NCBI GenBank assembly: GCA_963712465.1
Contig: CAVQHY010000005.1
Coordinates: 186,001 to 250,000 of the forward strand
DNA length: 64,000 bases
Reading direction: 5' to 3'
DNA from: CAVQHY01 sp963712465
GTDB taxonomy: Bacteria; Actinomycetota; Thermoleophilia; Gaiellales; Gaiellaceae
The translations under genes and the position numbers were made by a program. Of this stretch, positions 24,303-32,567 are shown piece after piece. Numbering within the stretch: the stretch's first letter is position 1; the number at the start of each line of letters is the position of its first letter. The notes under the pieces were generated by a model. It had not been told where the DNA came from. It worked only from the letters and a program-made list of their open reading frames with translations, and searched no databases.

Positions 24303-25363
24303 CGCGCGGCCCCGGCCAGGACACCCGCGACGGCGGACGTGGTGGTCGACCACCCGGAGAGCGACGCGCGGCGCTCGCGGGCGGCGCGGCGGAACCGCTC
24401 CCGCAGCTCGGCGTCGGTGAGCCACGCCCGGAGCGCGGCGCCGAGCGCCGCAGGATCGTCGGGCGGGACCAGCACCCCGGGCCGGATCCCGTCGGCGCCG
24501 TGACCGAGGGCCTCGGTCAACCCGCCGACCTCGGCTGCGACGACCGGCAGGCCGCGGGCCAGCGCCTCGGTGACGACCATGCCGTAGGTCTCGGCGCGCG
24601 ACGCCAGCACCAGCACGTCCGCGGCGGCGTAGCTGCGCTCGAGGTCGACTCCGGTCCGCGGTCCCGGGAACCACACCCGGTCGCCGATCCCGCCGGCCAG
24701 TGCGCGGCGATGGAGACCCTCGACGAACGCCGGGTCGCGGTCCAGGCTGCCCACGCACACGCAGCGCCACGACAGGTCCGCGGTCGTCGCCAGCGCATCG
24801 AGCAGCACGTCGTGCCCCTTGTCGGGCGTCACCGCTGCAACGCAGAGCAGCTCCCGGCCGGCCGCGGTCCCCGTCGCGAGGTCGGCGGCATCGACGCCGG
24901 GCCGGGCGACGTGCACCCGGTCGGCCGGCAACGGGTAGAGCTCCAGCAGCCGGCGCCGGGTCCACGCGCTGGTCGTGACGACGGACGCGGCGACCGAGAG
25001 GACCGCGCGCTCCCGCGTCCGGGCGTCGTCGACCCCGTCCTCTGCGGGGCGGTGGCCCAGCGGCATGTGCACGAGGACGACCAGGCGCAGCCGGCTCGCC
25101 TGCGGCACCAGGACCTCCGTGGCCGTCGAGGCGACCAGTCCGTCGATCAGCACGACGGAGTCGTCGGGGATCCGCTCGACAACGCCGGCGAGGGCGGCGC
25201 ACGCCGCCGCTTCCGGTCGCGGCCAGGGGCCGGGCACGGCATGCTCGTGAACCGACCAGCCGATCACGGTGAGCCCACGGCAGACCTGGCGGTCGTAGGC
25301 GTTGCCTCCGCTCGGCCGTGCCGGGTCGTCGATGCCGTCGGGTACGACGACGTGCACCGCCAT
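24299..25363 (-). CDS. family 4 glycosyltransferase
   Basis: A 354-residue GT-B enzyme. VHVVVPDGIDDPARPSGGNA is the acceptor-domain loop; ELLCVAAVTPDKGHDVLLDA near residue 195 opens the nucleotide-sugar domain; and SRAETYGMVVTEALARGLPV near 275 is the GT4 EX7E motif. It would transfer a sugar from a nucleotide donor. Its ATG at 25363 shares a base with the stop of the pterin-synthase-like gene (TGATG), and its stop overlaps the methyltransferase start. Confidence 0.87.
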   Translation of the reverse strand: MAVHVVVPDGIDDPARPSGGNAYDRQVCRGLTVIGWSVHEHAVPGPWPRPEAAACAALAGVVERIPDDSVVLIDGLVASTATEVLVPQASRLRLVVLVHMPLGHRPAEDGVDDARTRERAVLSVAASVVTTSAWTRRRLLELYPLPADRVHVARPGVDAADLATGTAAGRELLCVAAVTPDKGHDVLLDALATTADLSWRCVCVGSLDRDPAFVEGLHRRALAGGIGDRVWFPGPRTGVDLERSYAAADVLVLASRAETYGMVVTEALARGLPVVAAEVGGLTEALGHGADGIRPGVLVPPDDPAALGAALRAWLTDAELRERFRRAARERRASLSGWSTTTSAVAGVLAGAAR

Positions 25364-25761
25364 CACAGCGGCCGCTCGTAGCTCGCCCAGGCGACGTGCG
25401 ACTCGTGCAGCGTGACGACCAGCCCGTTGAGCTCCCGGGCGGTGTCGCCGAAGGCGCCGGCGTGCACCCGGTCGGCCAGCCGGTCGGCGACCACCTGAGC
25501 GAGCGCCTCGGTGGAGGTGTTCATTCCGGCGAAGGCGGCCTCGTCGTCGAGGTTGCGATAGCTGAGCTCCGCGACGACGGCGTGCAGCTCCTCGGTCGCG
25601 CGGCCGATATCGACGACGATGTTGTCTGCGTCGAGCGCCGTGCGCCGGAACGTGGCGTCGACGACGTACGTCGCTCCGTGTAGCCGCTGCGCGGGCCCGA
25701 ACACCTCGCCGCGGAAGCTGTGGGCGACCATCATGTGATCGCGGACGGTGACGCTGAACAC
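25363..25761 (-). CDS. degenerate 6-pyruvoyltetrahydropterin synthase / QueD-like protein
   Basis: A 132-residue T-fold protein: FSVTVRDHMMVAHSFRGEVF, then RLHGATYVVDATFR, DIGRATEELHAVVAEL and VTLHESHVAWASYE align with 6-PTPS/QueD. The usual catalytic cysteine and HGH zinc motif (CxxLHGH) are replaced by AQRLHGA: only two of three zinc histidines remain and the cysteine is gone, while the late HES pair persists. It may bind a pterin or pyrimidine without the canonical reaction. It lies 3 bases after the dehydrogenase stop. Confidence 0.78.
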   Translation of the reverse strand: MFSVTVRDHMMVAHSFRGEVFGPAQRLHGATYVVDATFRRTALDADNIVVDIGRATEELHAVVAELSYRNLDDEAAFAGMNTSTEALAQVVADRLADRVHAGAFGDTARELNGLVVTLHESHVAWASYERPL

Positions 25762-25764
25762 GAT

Positions 25765-26754
25765 CTACTGCTCCCCGTAGGTGATGGTGTGGCAGAGCGC
25801 CGGCAGGCTCCCCGCGGCCAACCGGGCCATCACGTCGGGAAGCTCGTCGAAATGGGACTGCCCGGTGACGAGCACGTCGAAGGCTGGATCGCGCAACAGG
25901 TCGAGCGCGAGTGCCAGCCGGTCGGCCGTCGTGCGGCGCCCGCTGCGGGCGGGGGAGATCGTGCCGACCTGGCTGGCGCGGATGCCGAGGCGCCCCGAGT
26001 GGAACGCTCCCCCGAGCGACAGCCGAACCTCGGTGTCGCCGTACCAGCTGAGGTCGATGACGGTGCCTTCGGGGGCGAGCAGGTCGAGCGACCGCTGGAG
26101 CCCGGCGGACGTCGCGCTGGTGTGCACGACCAGGTCGCGACCGTCCGCGGCGTCGGTCGGCAACGCGAAGTCGACGCCGAGCGCGGCCGCGACATCGGCC
26201 CGGCCGGCATCGACGTCTACGAGCGTGACCTGCACCGCCGGGAACCTGCTCAGCAGGCGTGCGACGCTGCAGCCGACCATCCCGGCGCCGACGACGGCGA
26301 CCCGGTCGCCGAGCAGGGGTGCGGCGTCCCACAGCGCGTTGACGGCGGTCTCGACGGTGCCGGCGAGCACGGCACGTGCGGGTGGCACGCCCTCCGGCAC
26401 GACGGTCACGGCACCGGCCGGAACCACGTAGGCGGTCTGGTGCGGGTACAGGCAGAAGACCGTCCGGCCGTGCAGCTCCGGCGGGCCCTGCTCGACGACG
26501 CCGACGTTGAGGTAGCCGTACTTGACCGGCCCCGGGAAGTCCCCCTCCTGGAAGGGTGCCCGCATCGCGGCGTACTGGCCCGGCGGAACACCGCCCCGGA
26601 ACACCAACGTCTCGGTTCCGCGGCTTACGCCGGACCGCATGGTGCGCACCACCACGTCGCCCCTCCCCGGCTCGGGCAGTGTGACCGGCCGGATCTCCCC
26701 GCAGCCGGGCGCGCGGAGCCAGAACGCGTGCGCGTCGTCATGCAGGGGCCTCAC
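25765..26754 (-). CDS. zinc-less MDR (alcohol-dehydrogenase-like) oxidoreductase
   Basis: A 329-residue medium-chain dehydrogenase with the Rossmann motif VAVVGAGMVGCSVARLLSRF near residue 149 and an acidic residue closing strand two (TLVDVDAGRAD), favouring NAD(H). The catalytic-zinc segment GxCxxD is replaced by SGVSRGTE, as in BchC-like enzymes, so zinc catalysis is unlikely. The gene starts GTG at 26754 and is the first of the seven-gene operon running to 21482. It presumably oxidises an alcohol in the same pathway. Confidence 0.82.
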   Translation of the reverse strand: MRPLHDDAHAFWLRAPGCGEIRPVTLPEPGRGDVVVRTMRSGVSRGTETLVFRGGVPPGQYAAMRAPFQEGDFPGPVKYGYLNVGVVEQGPPELHGRTVFCLYPHQTAYVVPAGAVTVVPEGVPPARAVLAGTVETAVNALWDAAPLLGDRVAVVGAGMVGCSVARLLSRFPAVQVTLVDVDAGRADVAAALGVDFALPTDAADGRDLVVHTSATSAGLQRSLDLLAPEGTVIDLSWYGDTEVRLSLGGAFHSGRLGIRASQVGTISPARSGRRTTADRLALALDLLRDPAFDVLVTGQSHFDELPDVMARLAAGSLPALCHTITYGEQ

Positions 26755-27433
26755 CTCGCGAGACCTCGGAGTGAACGGATCTGTCGAAGCGAAGCCTGCT
26801 CAGCAGCGCACGCTGGGCACATGAGCGATCGCCGCCGTTAGGCGCGGGACGGCGAGGTCAAGGGGGAGAACGTTGTCCACCAGAAGCACCTACGCAAAAC
26901 GGAGGCGCCCGGATTTGAAGCAGAGGCCCGAGCTCCGAGCCTCGTGCTCCCGCAGCCGCGAAGCGTGCGGCTCAGGTGTTCGGGGTCGAACTGCACCTGG
27001 CCGCCGAGGCGATCGCCGCCCCAGCGTCCGCGAAGATCCGTTGGGGCCACCCGAGCCGACCGCTAGCCTCGCGTCTGCGTGGGCGGAGCGAAGCCGGCGC
27101 AGACGAAGAGGCGATGGCCGGTCGCCCGCGGCGAGTCCGTCGTCGCCCTGCAGCTGAGCTGAGCGGAGCAGCCCTAGCCGGTGGGACGCGCAAGCATCTG
27201 CTCGAGAGACATGATCTGCTCCAGGCTCGGCTTGAACGTACTGAGTGCCAGACGGCGTACGTTCCGGTGCGAGAGCTTCAGTGCAACGCCAACGCGTTCC
27301 GCTTGGAGACTGATCTCCTTCCGCCTGCACTTGTATGCAGCGGAATCCTTGGTGACGACGCTTCGCCGTCGCGGAACGTACAACACGGTGAGGATGCTCG
27401 GTGTCGTCGAACATATGGGGCGTGATCGTAAGC
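26755..27433. other. non-coding stretch at the right end of the island
   Basis: About 680 bases without a convincing gene. A minus-strand frame at 27174-27330 (SLEQIMSLEQMLARP near its end) vaguely recalls a helix-turn-helix regulator tail but lacks a start and a conserved core. Base composition is lower in GC than the flanking operon after 27180. It probably contains the operon promoter near 26760-26900 and otherwise decayed sequence. Confidence 0.4.
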
Positions 27434-27453
27434 CCCTGAAATCACTCCGGCAC

Positions 27454-27495
27454 TGGTTCGACTCCGGTCCGCGCCCTAAAGTGCCGCAAATAGCG
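27454..27495 (+). repeat. attachment-type direct repeat, copy 3
   Basis: Forty-two bases matching copy 1 except for two single-base changes, preceded by CCCTGAAATCACTCCGG exactly as copy 2 is. It closes the large island segment on the right. Confidence 0.8.
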
Positions 27496-27524
27496 GACGA
27501 TTTCACGCGCGGTTGCAGCGGTCC

Positions 27525-28787
27525 CTAGAGCGTCTGTTTTGGGGTCTCTTCCTTCCCGGTACCCAGCAACGTCTCGCCTACTCTGCTGACGAGGCCAAGG
27601 AAGGCTGCTTCGGAGAATCCGACGACGAAGCCGAAGGCGGCAAGCCCGTTTGCTCCGCCTCCGAGCTGAATGATCCCAGCATTAACCACCACGAACACGA
27701 GCAGGCCGGCTGCGGCGCCCACGACCACTTCCCCGAGGAAGAAGGGCACGAACTCGCGGATCTGTGCGCCGAAGTTGACCTCGTCGCGAAGCCTCAATAG
27801 GCCTCCAAGCGCCGCGCCAGCTGCGCCCGCGGCAGCGGCCAAGAGGAACTCGTTCTCCCCTTCGTCAATCAATCCGATCGCAACGCCAAAAAGGATTGTG
27901 GTGGCGATGATCACCGGAAGGACGGCGAGAAGCGCCTGCTGCTTGAGTTCGCGCCGCGCTCGTAAGGGAAGATCCTGCGCTTCTTTGGCCGCGATCAGCC
28001 ACGCCAGCATGCGTCGAGTTCTCTCGACGCTGTCAAGTTGGGACCGCTCATTGCCGGCATCCTCGGTGCCTCGATCGTGGCCCTCCTTCGGGGTCGCTTC
28101 GCTTCCGCTAGCAGGCTTGGCGGGGCGAGGCATCAGGTCGGACAGGAGTGGCGGTGGGCCCGCGAAGAGGCCCTTCCGAACCAGCCCCTCCCAAGTCACC
28201 ATCGTGCTCTCGCCCTCGCTATAGAGGTCGGCGGCGCGGCTTCTCAGATAGTGCTCGTCGCCGACCTCGATCAGGATCCGTTCGAGCTCGAACCGCTGTC
28301 CGAGCAGGAGCTTCAGCGTTAGCGGAACGTTGCTCGGAAGCGCCACGAGATCCGTGAGTGCACCGACACGCTCCTCAAGCGCCTTGTGCCCATCGGCCGA
28401 GCTCTGGTGAGAGTCACGCCGGAGCCCCCTCTCGCGGATACCAACGGCGCCTGAGATCAGCCGGTGGAAGATCCGGAGGTTCTTCTTGAACTCCGGGTCA
28501 GTGATGTCGCCGGTCCAGCCAACCCCGGCTTGGCTGGCGCACGTCCTATCGGGCAGCACACCCAAACGTCGGCGACACGCCAAGATGCGATCGACGCGCA
28601 GCTGCTGCTCGCGAGCATACGTGCGAAAAGCCTCGAGATCCTCAGAGCCGCCCAACTTCGCCCCTGCTGGGTTCTCCACACTGGGAAGTATTCGCCATCG
28701 TCCGCGACAAGGTCGCCGCGACACACGAATCGTCGCTCTGAGACCTGATCGCCACACGCACGGCAACTCGCGCGGCAGACGAACCAC
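27525..28787 (-). CDS. membrane protein with damaged or misframed 5' end
   Basis: The 420-codon frame has a helical cytoplasmic part and four C-terminal hydrophobic segments (about residues 283-305, 310-327, 345-370, 380-402) with QALLAVLPVIIATTILFGVA and a glycine/alanine-rich LLAAAAGAAGAALGGLLRLR. A start at GTG 28679 (MENPAGAKLGG) may be real, because the first 36 residues are arginine-rich. Just upstream, another frame encodes a Cys4-like ribbon (CRASCRACGDQVSERRFVCR), suggesting an indel near 28680. Function unknown; it begins the region right of att copy 3. Confidence 0.6.
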   Translation of the reverse strand: MVRLPRELPCVWRSGLRATIRVSRRPCRGRWRILPSVENPAGAKLGGSEDLEAFRTYAREQQLRVDRILACRRRLGVLPDRTCASQAGVGWTGDITDPEFKKNLRIFHRLISGAVGIRERGLRRDSHQSSADGHKALEERVGALTDLVALPSNVPLTLKLLLGQRFELERILIEVGDEHYLRSRAADLYSEGESTMVTWEGLVRKGLFAGPPPLLSDLMPRPAKPASGSEATPKEGHDRGTEDAGNERSQLDSVERTRRMLAWLIAAKEAQDLPLRARRELKQQALLAVLPVIIATTILFGVAIGLIDEGENEFLLAAAAGAAGAALGGLLRLRDEVNFGAQIREFVPFFLGEVVVGAAAGLLVFVVVNAGIIQLGGGANGLAAFGFVVGFSEAAFLGLVSRVGETLLGTGKEETPKQTL

Positions 28788-28852
28788 CGACTCAGCCGGT
28801 AGCCGTCAATCGCGACCAGGCGACGAGTTCCCTCGCGCCTGCTCAGAACAGG

Positions 28853-29467
28853 TCATTCGCGACTGAGGCGGAACCAACGCGGCGGGCCGTCCTTCGTCGC
28901 CAACCGGGGCAGTTCCGCGTCGAGGGTGTCCCCCTCGGTCACCTTCCAACCTGGGTAGGCCGACTCGATGTCTGCGCGGCTCATGCCACGCGGGAGCGGG
29001 CCTCTGCGCCCAGGCGGAAACGCCATCATCAGCAGGGTGGCGTCGGCGACGGTGACCGCAGTCACCTCCCGACCCACCGCCTCGCGCTGCGCCTGCGTCA
29101 GGCCATGGACGGCTCCGAAGTCGAGCACCAACCGAAACCCGGAGCCAACCCCTGCGCCCCGGAGCGCGGTGGCATCGCCCTCGACGAACCGAACCTCGAC
29201 ACCTGCCTCCCGAGCTCGCTCGCGCGCGGTGCGTATCGCCTTCGGGACGATGTCGATACCCGTGACCTGCCAGCCCCGCCGTGCCAGCTCAATCGACCAC
29301 AAGCCGCCGCCGCAGCCGAGATCGAGCGCGAGCCCGTAAGGCGGCTGGCGTCCGTTCTCCTCGCGGTCGAACATCGCCAAGATCTGCTCGCGCGTCCGTG
29401 TTTGCTGTGCGCTGCCCTCCCAGGGCGTAAAGCCGACCCGGTAGAGGATCCTGTAGACCAAGCTCAT
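28853..29467 (-). CDS. class I SAM-dependent methyltransferase
   Basis: A 204-residue protein with ALDLGCGGGLWSIELARRGW (about residues 47-66) as the SAM loop, VTGIDIVPKAIRTAR as the acidic motif, FVEGDATAL and FRLVLDFGAVHGLTQAQREA. It resembles small-molecule (thiopurine/tellurite-type) methyltransferases, but no metal ligands are obvious. ATG at 29467 follows GGGAGGATGCC, a strong ribosome site; upstream extension is unlikely. Monocistronic. Confidence 0.85.
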   Translation of the reverse strand: MSLVYRILYRVGFTPWEGSAQQTRTREQILAMFDREENGRQPPYGLALDLGCGGGLWSIELARRGWQVTGIDIVPKAIRTARERAREAGVEVRFVEGDATALRGAGVGSGFRLVLDFGAVHGLTQAQREAVGREVTAVTVADATLLMMAFPPGRRGPLPRGMSRADIESAYPGWKVTEGDTLDAELPRLATKDGPPRWFRLSRE

Positions 29468-29710
29468 GGCATCCTCCCGACGTCCCGGCGTCATCGTCGT
29501 TCGCGGCCGGAGCCCGCAAAGTTTGCGACGGTCGCGACGACGCCCAGGTGCCAACCGGCTCCGGCCGCCTCGGCAGTCTGACTCTGACAAGCGCACTCGT
29601 CCAGACCAGCGTTCGGGACACCTCGGCTCGTCCGCGGGCGACCCGAGCGCTCGCGCGTACTGATGCCCCCACACTCCTCTACGGTGTCGGCCGCGCCCGG
29701 GTTCGATATT

Positions 29711-29730
29711 ACGTAACGTTCCTGTTACGT
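29711..29730. promoter_or_regulatory. probable TetR-family operator
   Basis: ACGTAAC-GTTCCT-GTTACGT is a perfect 7-6-7 palindrome ending 7 bases before the ATG of the TetR gene, in an AT-rich patch that also looks like its promoter. Autorepression is the obvious reading. Confidence 0.7.
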
Positions 29731-29737
29731 TATTGAG

Positions 29738-30307
29738 ATGGCTAGGTCACTCGACCCCGCGGTCGACGACGCAATCGAGACTGCGACGCTTGCGCTCCTG
29801 GTCGAGCGCGGTTTCGCGCGCATGAGCATGGAGGCCGTGGCAGCCGCCGCGGGCGTCGGCAAGCCCGCGATCTACCGCCGTTATCCGGACAAGGTCGCGC
29901 TCGTGGCAGCGGTCATCGCTCGCCAGCTCCCCGAGCTCGATCCGCCCGACCTCGGGGACACGCGGGCCGAGCTGTGGCGGGCAGTGGAGCAGGGCTTCCC
30001 GGAGGATGGTGCTGCCTATGTGGGTCTGATCGGCGGCCTGATCGCCGACCAGGAGCGCCACCCCGAGCTGATCGACTCGTTCCGCGGCAGCGTGCTGCAT
30101 CCTCGTCGCGCCGTCGCGAAGGCGCTGATCGAACGCGGCCAAGAGCGCGGCGACCTGCGAAGCGACATCGAACCTGAGGCCGCGCTCGACGTCTTCGCGG
30201 GACCGTTCCTCGCCCGGGTATTCGCAGGCCTGGACACAGGGCCGCGCTGGCGCAGGGCGGCGTTCGCCACCTGGTGGGAGCTCTTCAAGGAAAGGAAGGA
30301 CCGATGA
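29738..30307 (+). CDS. TetR-family transcriptional regulator
   Basis: A 189-residue repressor. The N-terminal helix-turn-helix spans residues 12-58: ALLVERGFARMSMEAVAAAA then GVGKPAIYRRYPDKVALVAA. The ligand domain carries ADQERHPELIDSFRGSVLHP and ends FATWWELFKERKDR, like TetR_C_11/16 proteins of actinobacteria. Its ATGA overlap with the SRPBCC gene indicates one transcript, and the palindrome at 29711-29730 indicates self-control. Ligand unknown. Confidence 0.9.
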   Translation: MARSLDPAVDDAIETATLALLVERGFARMSMEAVAAAAGVGKPAIYRRYPDKVALVAAVIARQLPELDPPDLGDTRAELWRAVEQGFPEDGAAYVGLIGGLIADQERHPELIDSFRGSVLHPRRAVAKALIERGQERGDLRSDIEPEAALDVFAGPFLARVFAGLDTGPRWRRAAFATWWELFKERKDR

Positions 30308-30741
30308 TCCAGTTCACGATCGAAACGGAGATCGAGCGGCCCGTCGCCGATGTCTTCGCCTATGTCACTGATCCAGACAAGCTCGCCAATTGGCAGACCA
30401 ACACCGTGTTGGCGGTGCAGGAGGGAGACGGTCCGCTGGGGCTTGGCACTCGCCTGCGCGAGGTTCACCGCGCGGGCGGCAAGGAGCTCGAGTCGCTGGT
30501 CGAGGTGTCCGAGTACGAGCCCGACCGGGCGTTCGCACTGCATGTCGTCGAGGGCGCCTTGCCGGTCGATGCCCGGATCATTCTGGAGCCGACCGTAAGC
30601 GGCACGCTCATGCACTTCGGCGCTCACGGCCAGCCGACCGGAGCCCTGCGCCTCGCCGAGCCCCTCCTGCGTCGCACCCTGAAACGCCAGTTCGCCGGCC
30701 ACTGCGCGAGGCTCAAGCACGTGCTCGAGGACAGACGATGA
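30304..30741 (+). CDS. SRPBCC (START-like) family protein
   Basis: A 145-residue hydrophobic-pocket protein: FTIETEIERPVADVFAYVTD at the N-terminus, PDKLANWQTNTVLAVQ, a GLGTRLREV strand and a C-terminal helix with LLRRTLKRQFAGHCARLKHV. Members of the polyketide cyclase/dehydrase-like SRPBCC family bind hydrophobic ligands. ATG at 30304 overlaps the TetR stop, so the pair is coupled; the repressor may sense the ligand that this protein binds or alters. Confidence 0.85.
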   Translation: MIQFTIETEIERPVADVFAYVTDPDKLANWQTNTVLAVQEGDGPLGLGTRLREVHRAGGKELESLVEVSEYEPDRAFALHVVEGALPVDARIILEPTVSGTLMHFGAHGQPTGALRLAEPLLRRTLKRQFAGHCARLKHVLEDRR

Positions 30742-30884
30742 TCACGACCGATCTGGCGCGCCCAGGTGGGCAGCCATAGGGGCTCTTTCCTGAAGTCACG
30801 TGTTGCCGGCGGACCGCCACCGTTGCGCCGGAGCAGGTCGGAGCACCCGGCTCGGAGTGACCCTGGAAGGCGTGGTGTTGACGC

Positions 30885-31469
30885 CTACCAGACCCCCGGA
30901 AGGAGGCGGCGTGTATGTCTCGCGTACTCGGCGTACGGTTGGCCGAGCTCTTCCCGCAGCAGCGCCTCCTCGCGAGGAATGCGTTGGGCGTAACCGATGG
31001 CGGGAAGTAGGAGGCAGGCCGCCAGGCTGAGCAGGTTTGCAAGCCCGACGCCGACACCCGCGAGCATGAGGATCGCGCCCGTGTACGAGGGGTGACGAAG
31101 ATGCCTGTACGGCCCGTCAACGACGAGCTCGTGCCCGGCACCGATTGGGAGGTTCCGGGTGAAGTGCTGCCCGAGGGTGCGGATGGCCCACCAACGCAGC
31201 GCGACTCCCGTGAGGCCAATCGCACATCCGAGCACCGCCCACAGCCACTCGTCGCCGGGCAGCGCCGCGACGGGAACCTCTCTGGCGAACAGCACGCCGA
31301 GCACCAAACCCGCGATCTGCCACGCCTGCAGCTGCCAATAGGTCCGGTCGGCCATACGAGACCGGACGTCGCCGCGAAATCGGCGACTCTCGACCACGAT
31401 CGACCCGACGAGCGGCCCGAACACGATTACGGTGGCGATGGGGTTATCGAGTGCAAGCGAAGTGGACAT
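30885..31469 (-). CDS. isoprenylcysteine carboxyl methyltransferase (ICMT)-family membrane protein
   Basis: A 194-residue membrane protein with about five helices. The hallmark ICMT/PEMT core is at residues 130-150: ELVVDGPYRHLRHPSYTGAI, followed by LAACLLLPAIGYAQRIPREE and EEALLREELGQPYAEYARHT. Bacterial members are SAM-dependent methyltransferases of unknown small or lipid substrates. ATG at 31469 starts just before the first helix. The gene is bordered by debris on both sides (30742-30884 and 31470-32046). Confidence 0.87.
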   Translation of the reverse strand: MSTSLALDNPIATVIVFGPLVGSIVVESRRFRGDVRSRMADRTYWQLQAWQIAGLVLGVLFAREVPVAALPGDEWLWAVLGCAIGLTGVALRWWAIRTLGQHFTRNLPIGAGHELVVDGPYRHLRHPSYTGAILMLAGVGVGLANLLSLAACLLLPAIGYAQRIPREEALLREELGQPYAEYARHTRRLLPGVW

Positions 31470-31631
31470 TGGAAGCCGAGGACGACGCGAACATCGCGCC
31501 AGACGATACGCACGATGGCCGGAAGGATTCACCCTGAAATCAATCCGACACCGGGCGTGTACGACAACTCCGACGGCGGTTTGCGGTTTGTGGGAACGGC
31601 GTGATCGAAGGCCGGAGAGCAATGCGATGGA

Positions 31632-32046
31632 GCCAACCTCGGCGGCGCGATCTGTCTTTCGTTCGGCTTCGCGGGTGGCACGCTGACGTGCACCGCCGGC
31701 TGCACCTACGACACGTCGCAGTGCCTCTCGGCCCAGTGCTCGGCTCCGTCGGACTGTCCCGGCATGGACACGGAGTGCCAGACGCGGACCTGCGTCAGCG
31801 GCGTCTGCGGCTTCCAGTTCGCGCCGCTCGGTACGCCGGTCGCAGGGCAGGCGGCCCAGGACTGTCGCAGGAACGTCCGTAACGGCGCGGGCGGCGTCAC
31901 GATGATCAAACGACGACGCCGACGTGCCGATCTCGGCTGACCCCTGCAACACCGGCGTCTGCATCAACGGGGCGCCGTCCTTCGTGCCCGTGGCGGATGG
32001 GACGGCTTGCCCCGGAGGCACGTGTCAGGGCGGCGTCTGCGTCTGA
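31632..32046 (+). pseudogene. frameshifted fragment of a Cys-rich surface protein
   Basis: The plus strand reads NLGGAICLSFGFAGGTLTCT then GCTYDTSQC, DCPGMDTECQTRTCVSGVCG and QAAQDCRRNVRNGAGG; one extra base near 31907 shifts the frame, after which NDDADVPISADPCNTGVCIN and PGGTCQGGVCV follow to TGA at 32046. Cys-rich repeats with DTECQTRTCVSGVCG and DTDVP-like blocks are typical of large exported proteins of myxobacteria and relatives. It has no start and no signal peptide here, so it is a stray fragment, probably transferred. Confidence 0.6.
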
Positions 32047-32074
32047 CCCGGATCCATGGGGTACCGTCCGCCGC

Positions 32075-32539
32075 ATGACACAAGCCACGCTCCACACCAG
32101 CCAGGGGCCGATCGCGATCGAGCTCCACGACGAGGACGCACCGAAGACGGTCGAGAACTTCCTCACGCTCTCGCGTGACGGCTACTACGACGGGATCACG
32201 TTCCACCGGGTCATACCCGACTTCATGATCCAGGGCGGCTGCCCACGCGGGGACGGAACCGGGGGGCCCGGGTACGAGTTCGAGGACGAGCCGAACGCCC
32301 ACAAGATCGTGCGCGGCGCCCTCGCGATGGCGAACCGCGGCCCGAACACGAACGGGAGCCAGTTCTTCATCGTCACCGCGGAGCAGTGCTCCTGGCTCGA
32401 CGGGAAGCACACGGTGTTCGGACGCGTGTCCGGCGGGATGGACGTCGTGGACGCGATCGAGGCCGTGCCGAGAGACAGAAGCGATCGGCCGCTCGAGGCC
32501 GTCACGATCGCGCGCGTCGAGGTGGCCCCGGCCGAGTAG
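32075..32539 (+). CDS. ppiB: peptidyl-prolyl cis-trans isomerase (cyclophilin)
   Basis: A 154-residue single-domain cyclophilin that accelerates proline isomerisation during folding. YYDGITFHRVIPDFMIQGGC contains the catalytic arginine, FEDEPNAHKIVRGALAMANR and NTNGSQFFIVTA the hydrophobic pocket, and WLDGKHTVFGRVSGGMDVVD the conserved C-terminal part. No signal peptide, so cytoplasmic. ATG at 32075 gives the family N-terminus; longer forms run into the upstream pseudogene. Confidence 0.95.
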   Translation: MTQATLHTSQGPIAIELHDEDAPKTVENFLTLSRDGYYDGITFHRVIPDFMIQGGCPRGDGTGGPGYEFEDEPNAHKIVRGALAMANRGPNTNGSQFFIVTAEQCSWLDGKHTVFGRVSGGMDVVDAIEAVPRDRSDRPLEAVTIARVEVAPAE

Positions 32540-32567
32540 CAGGAACCCGGAGGCGAAGCGCGAATCC

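Noticed and set aside
27174..27330. Possible helix-turn-helix regulator at the island end
   Set aside because: The minus-strand frame lacks a start and the core motif; similarity is too vague.
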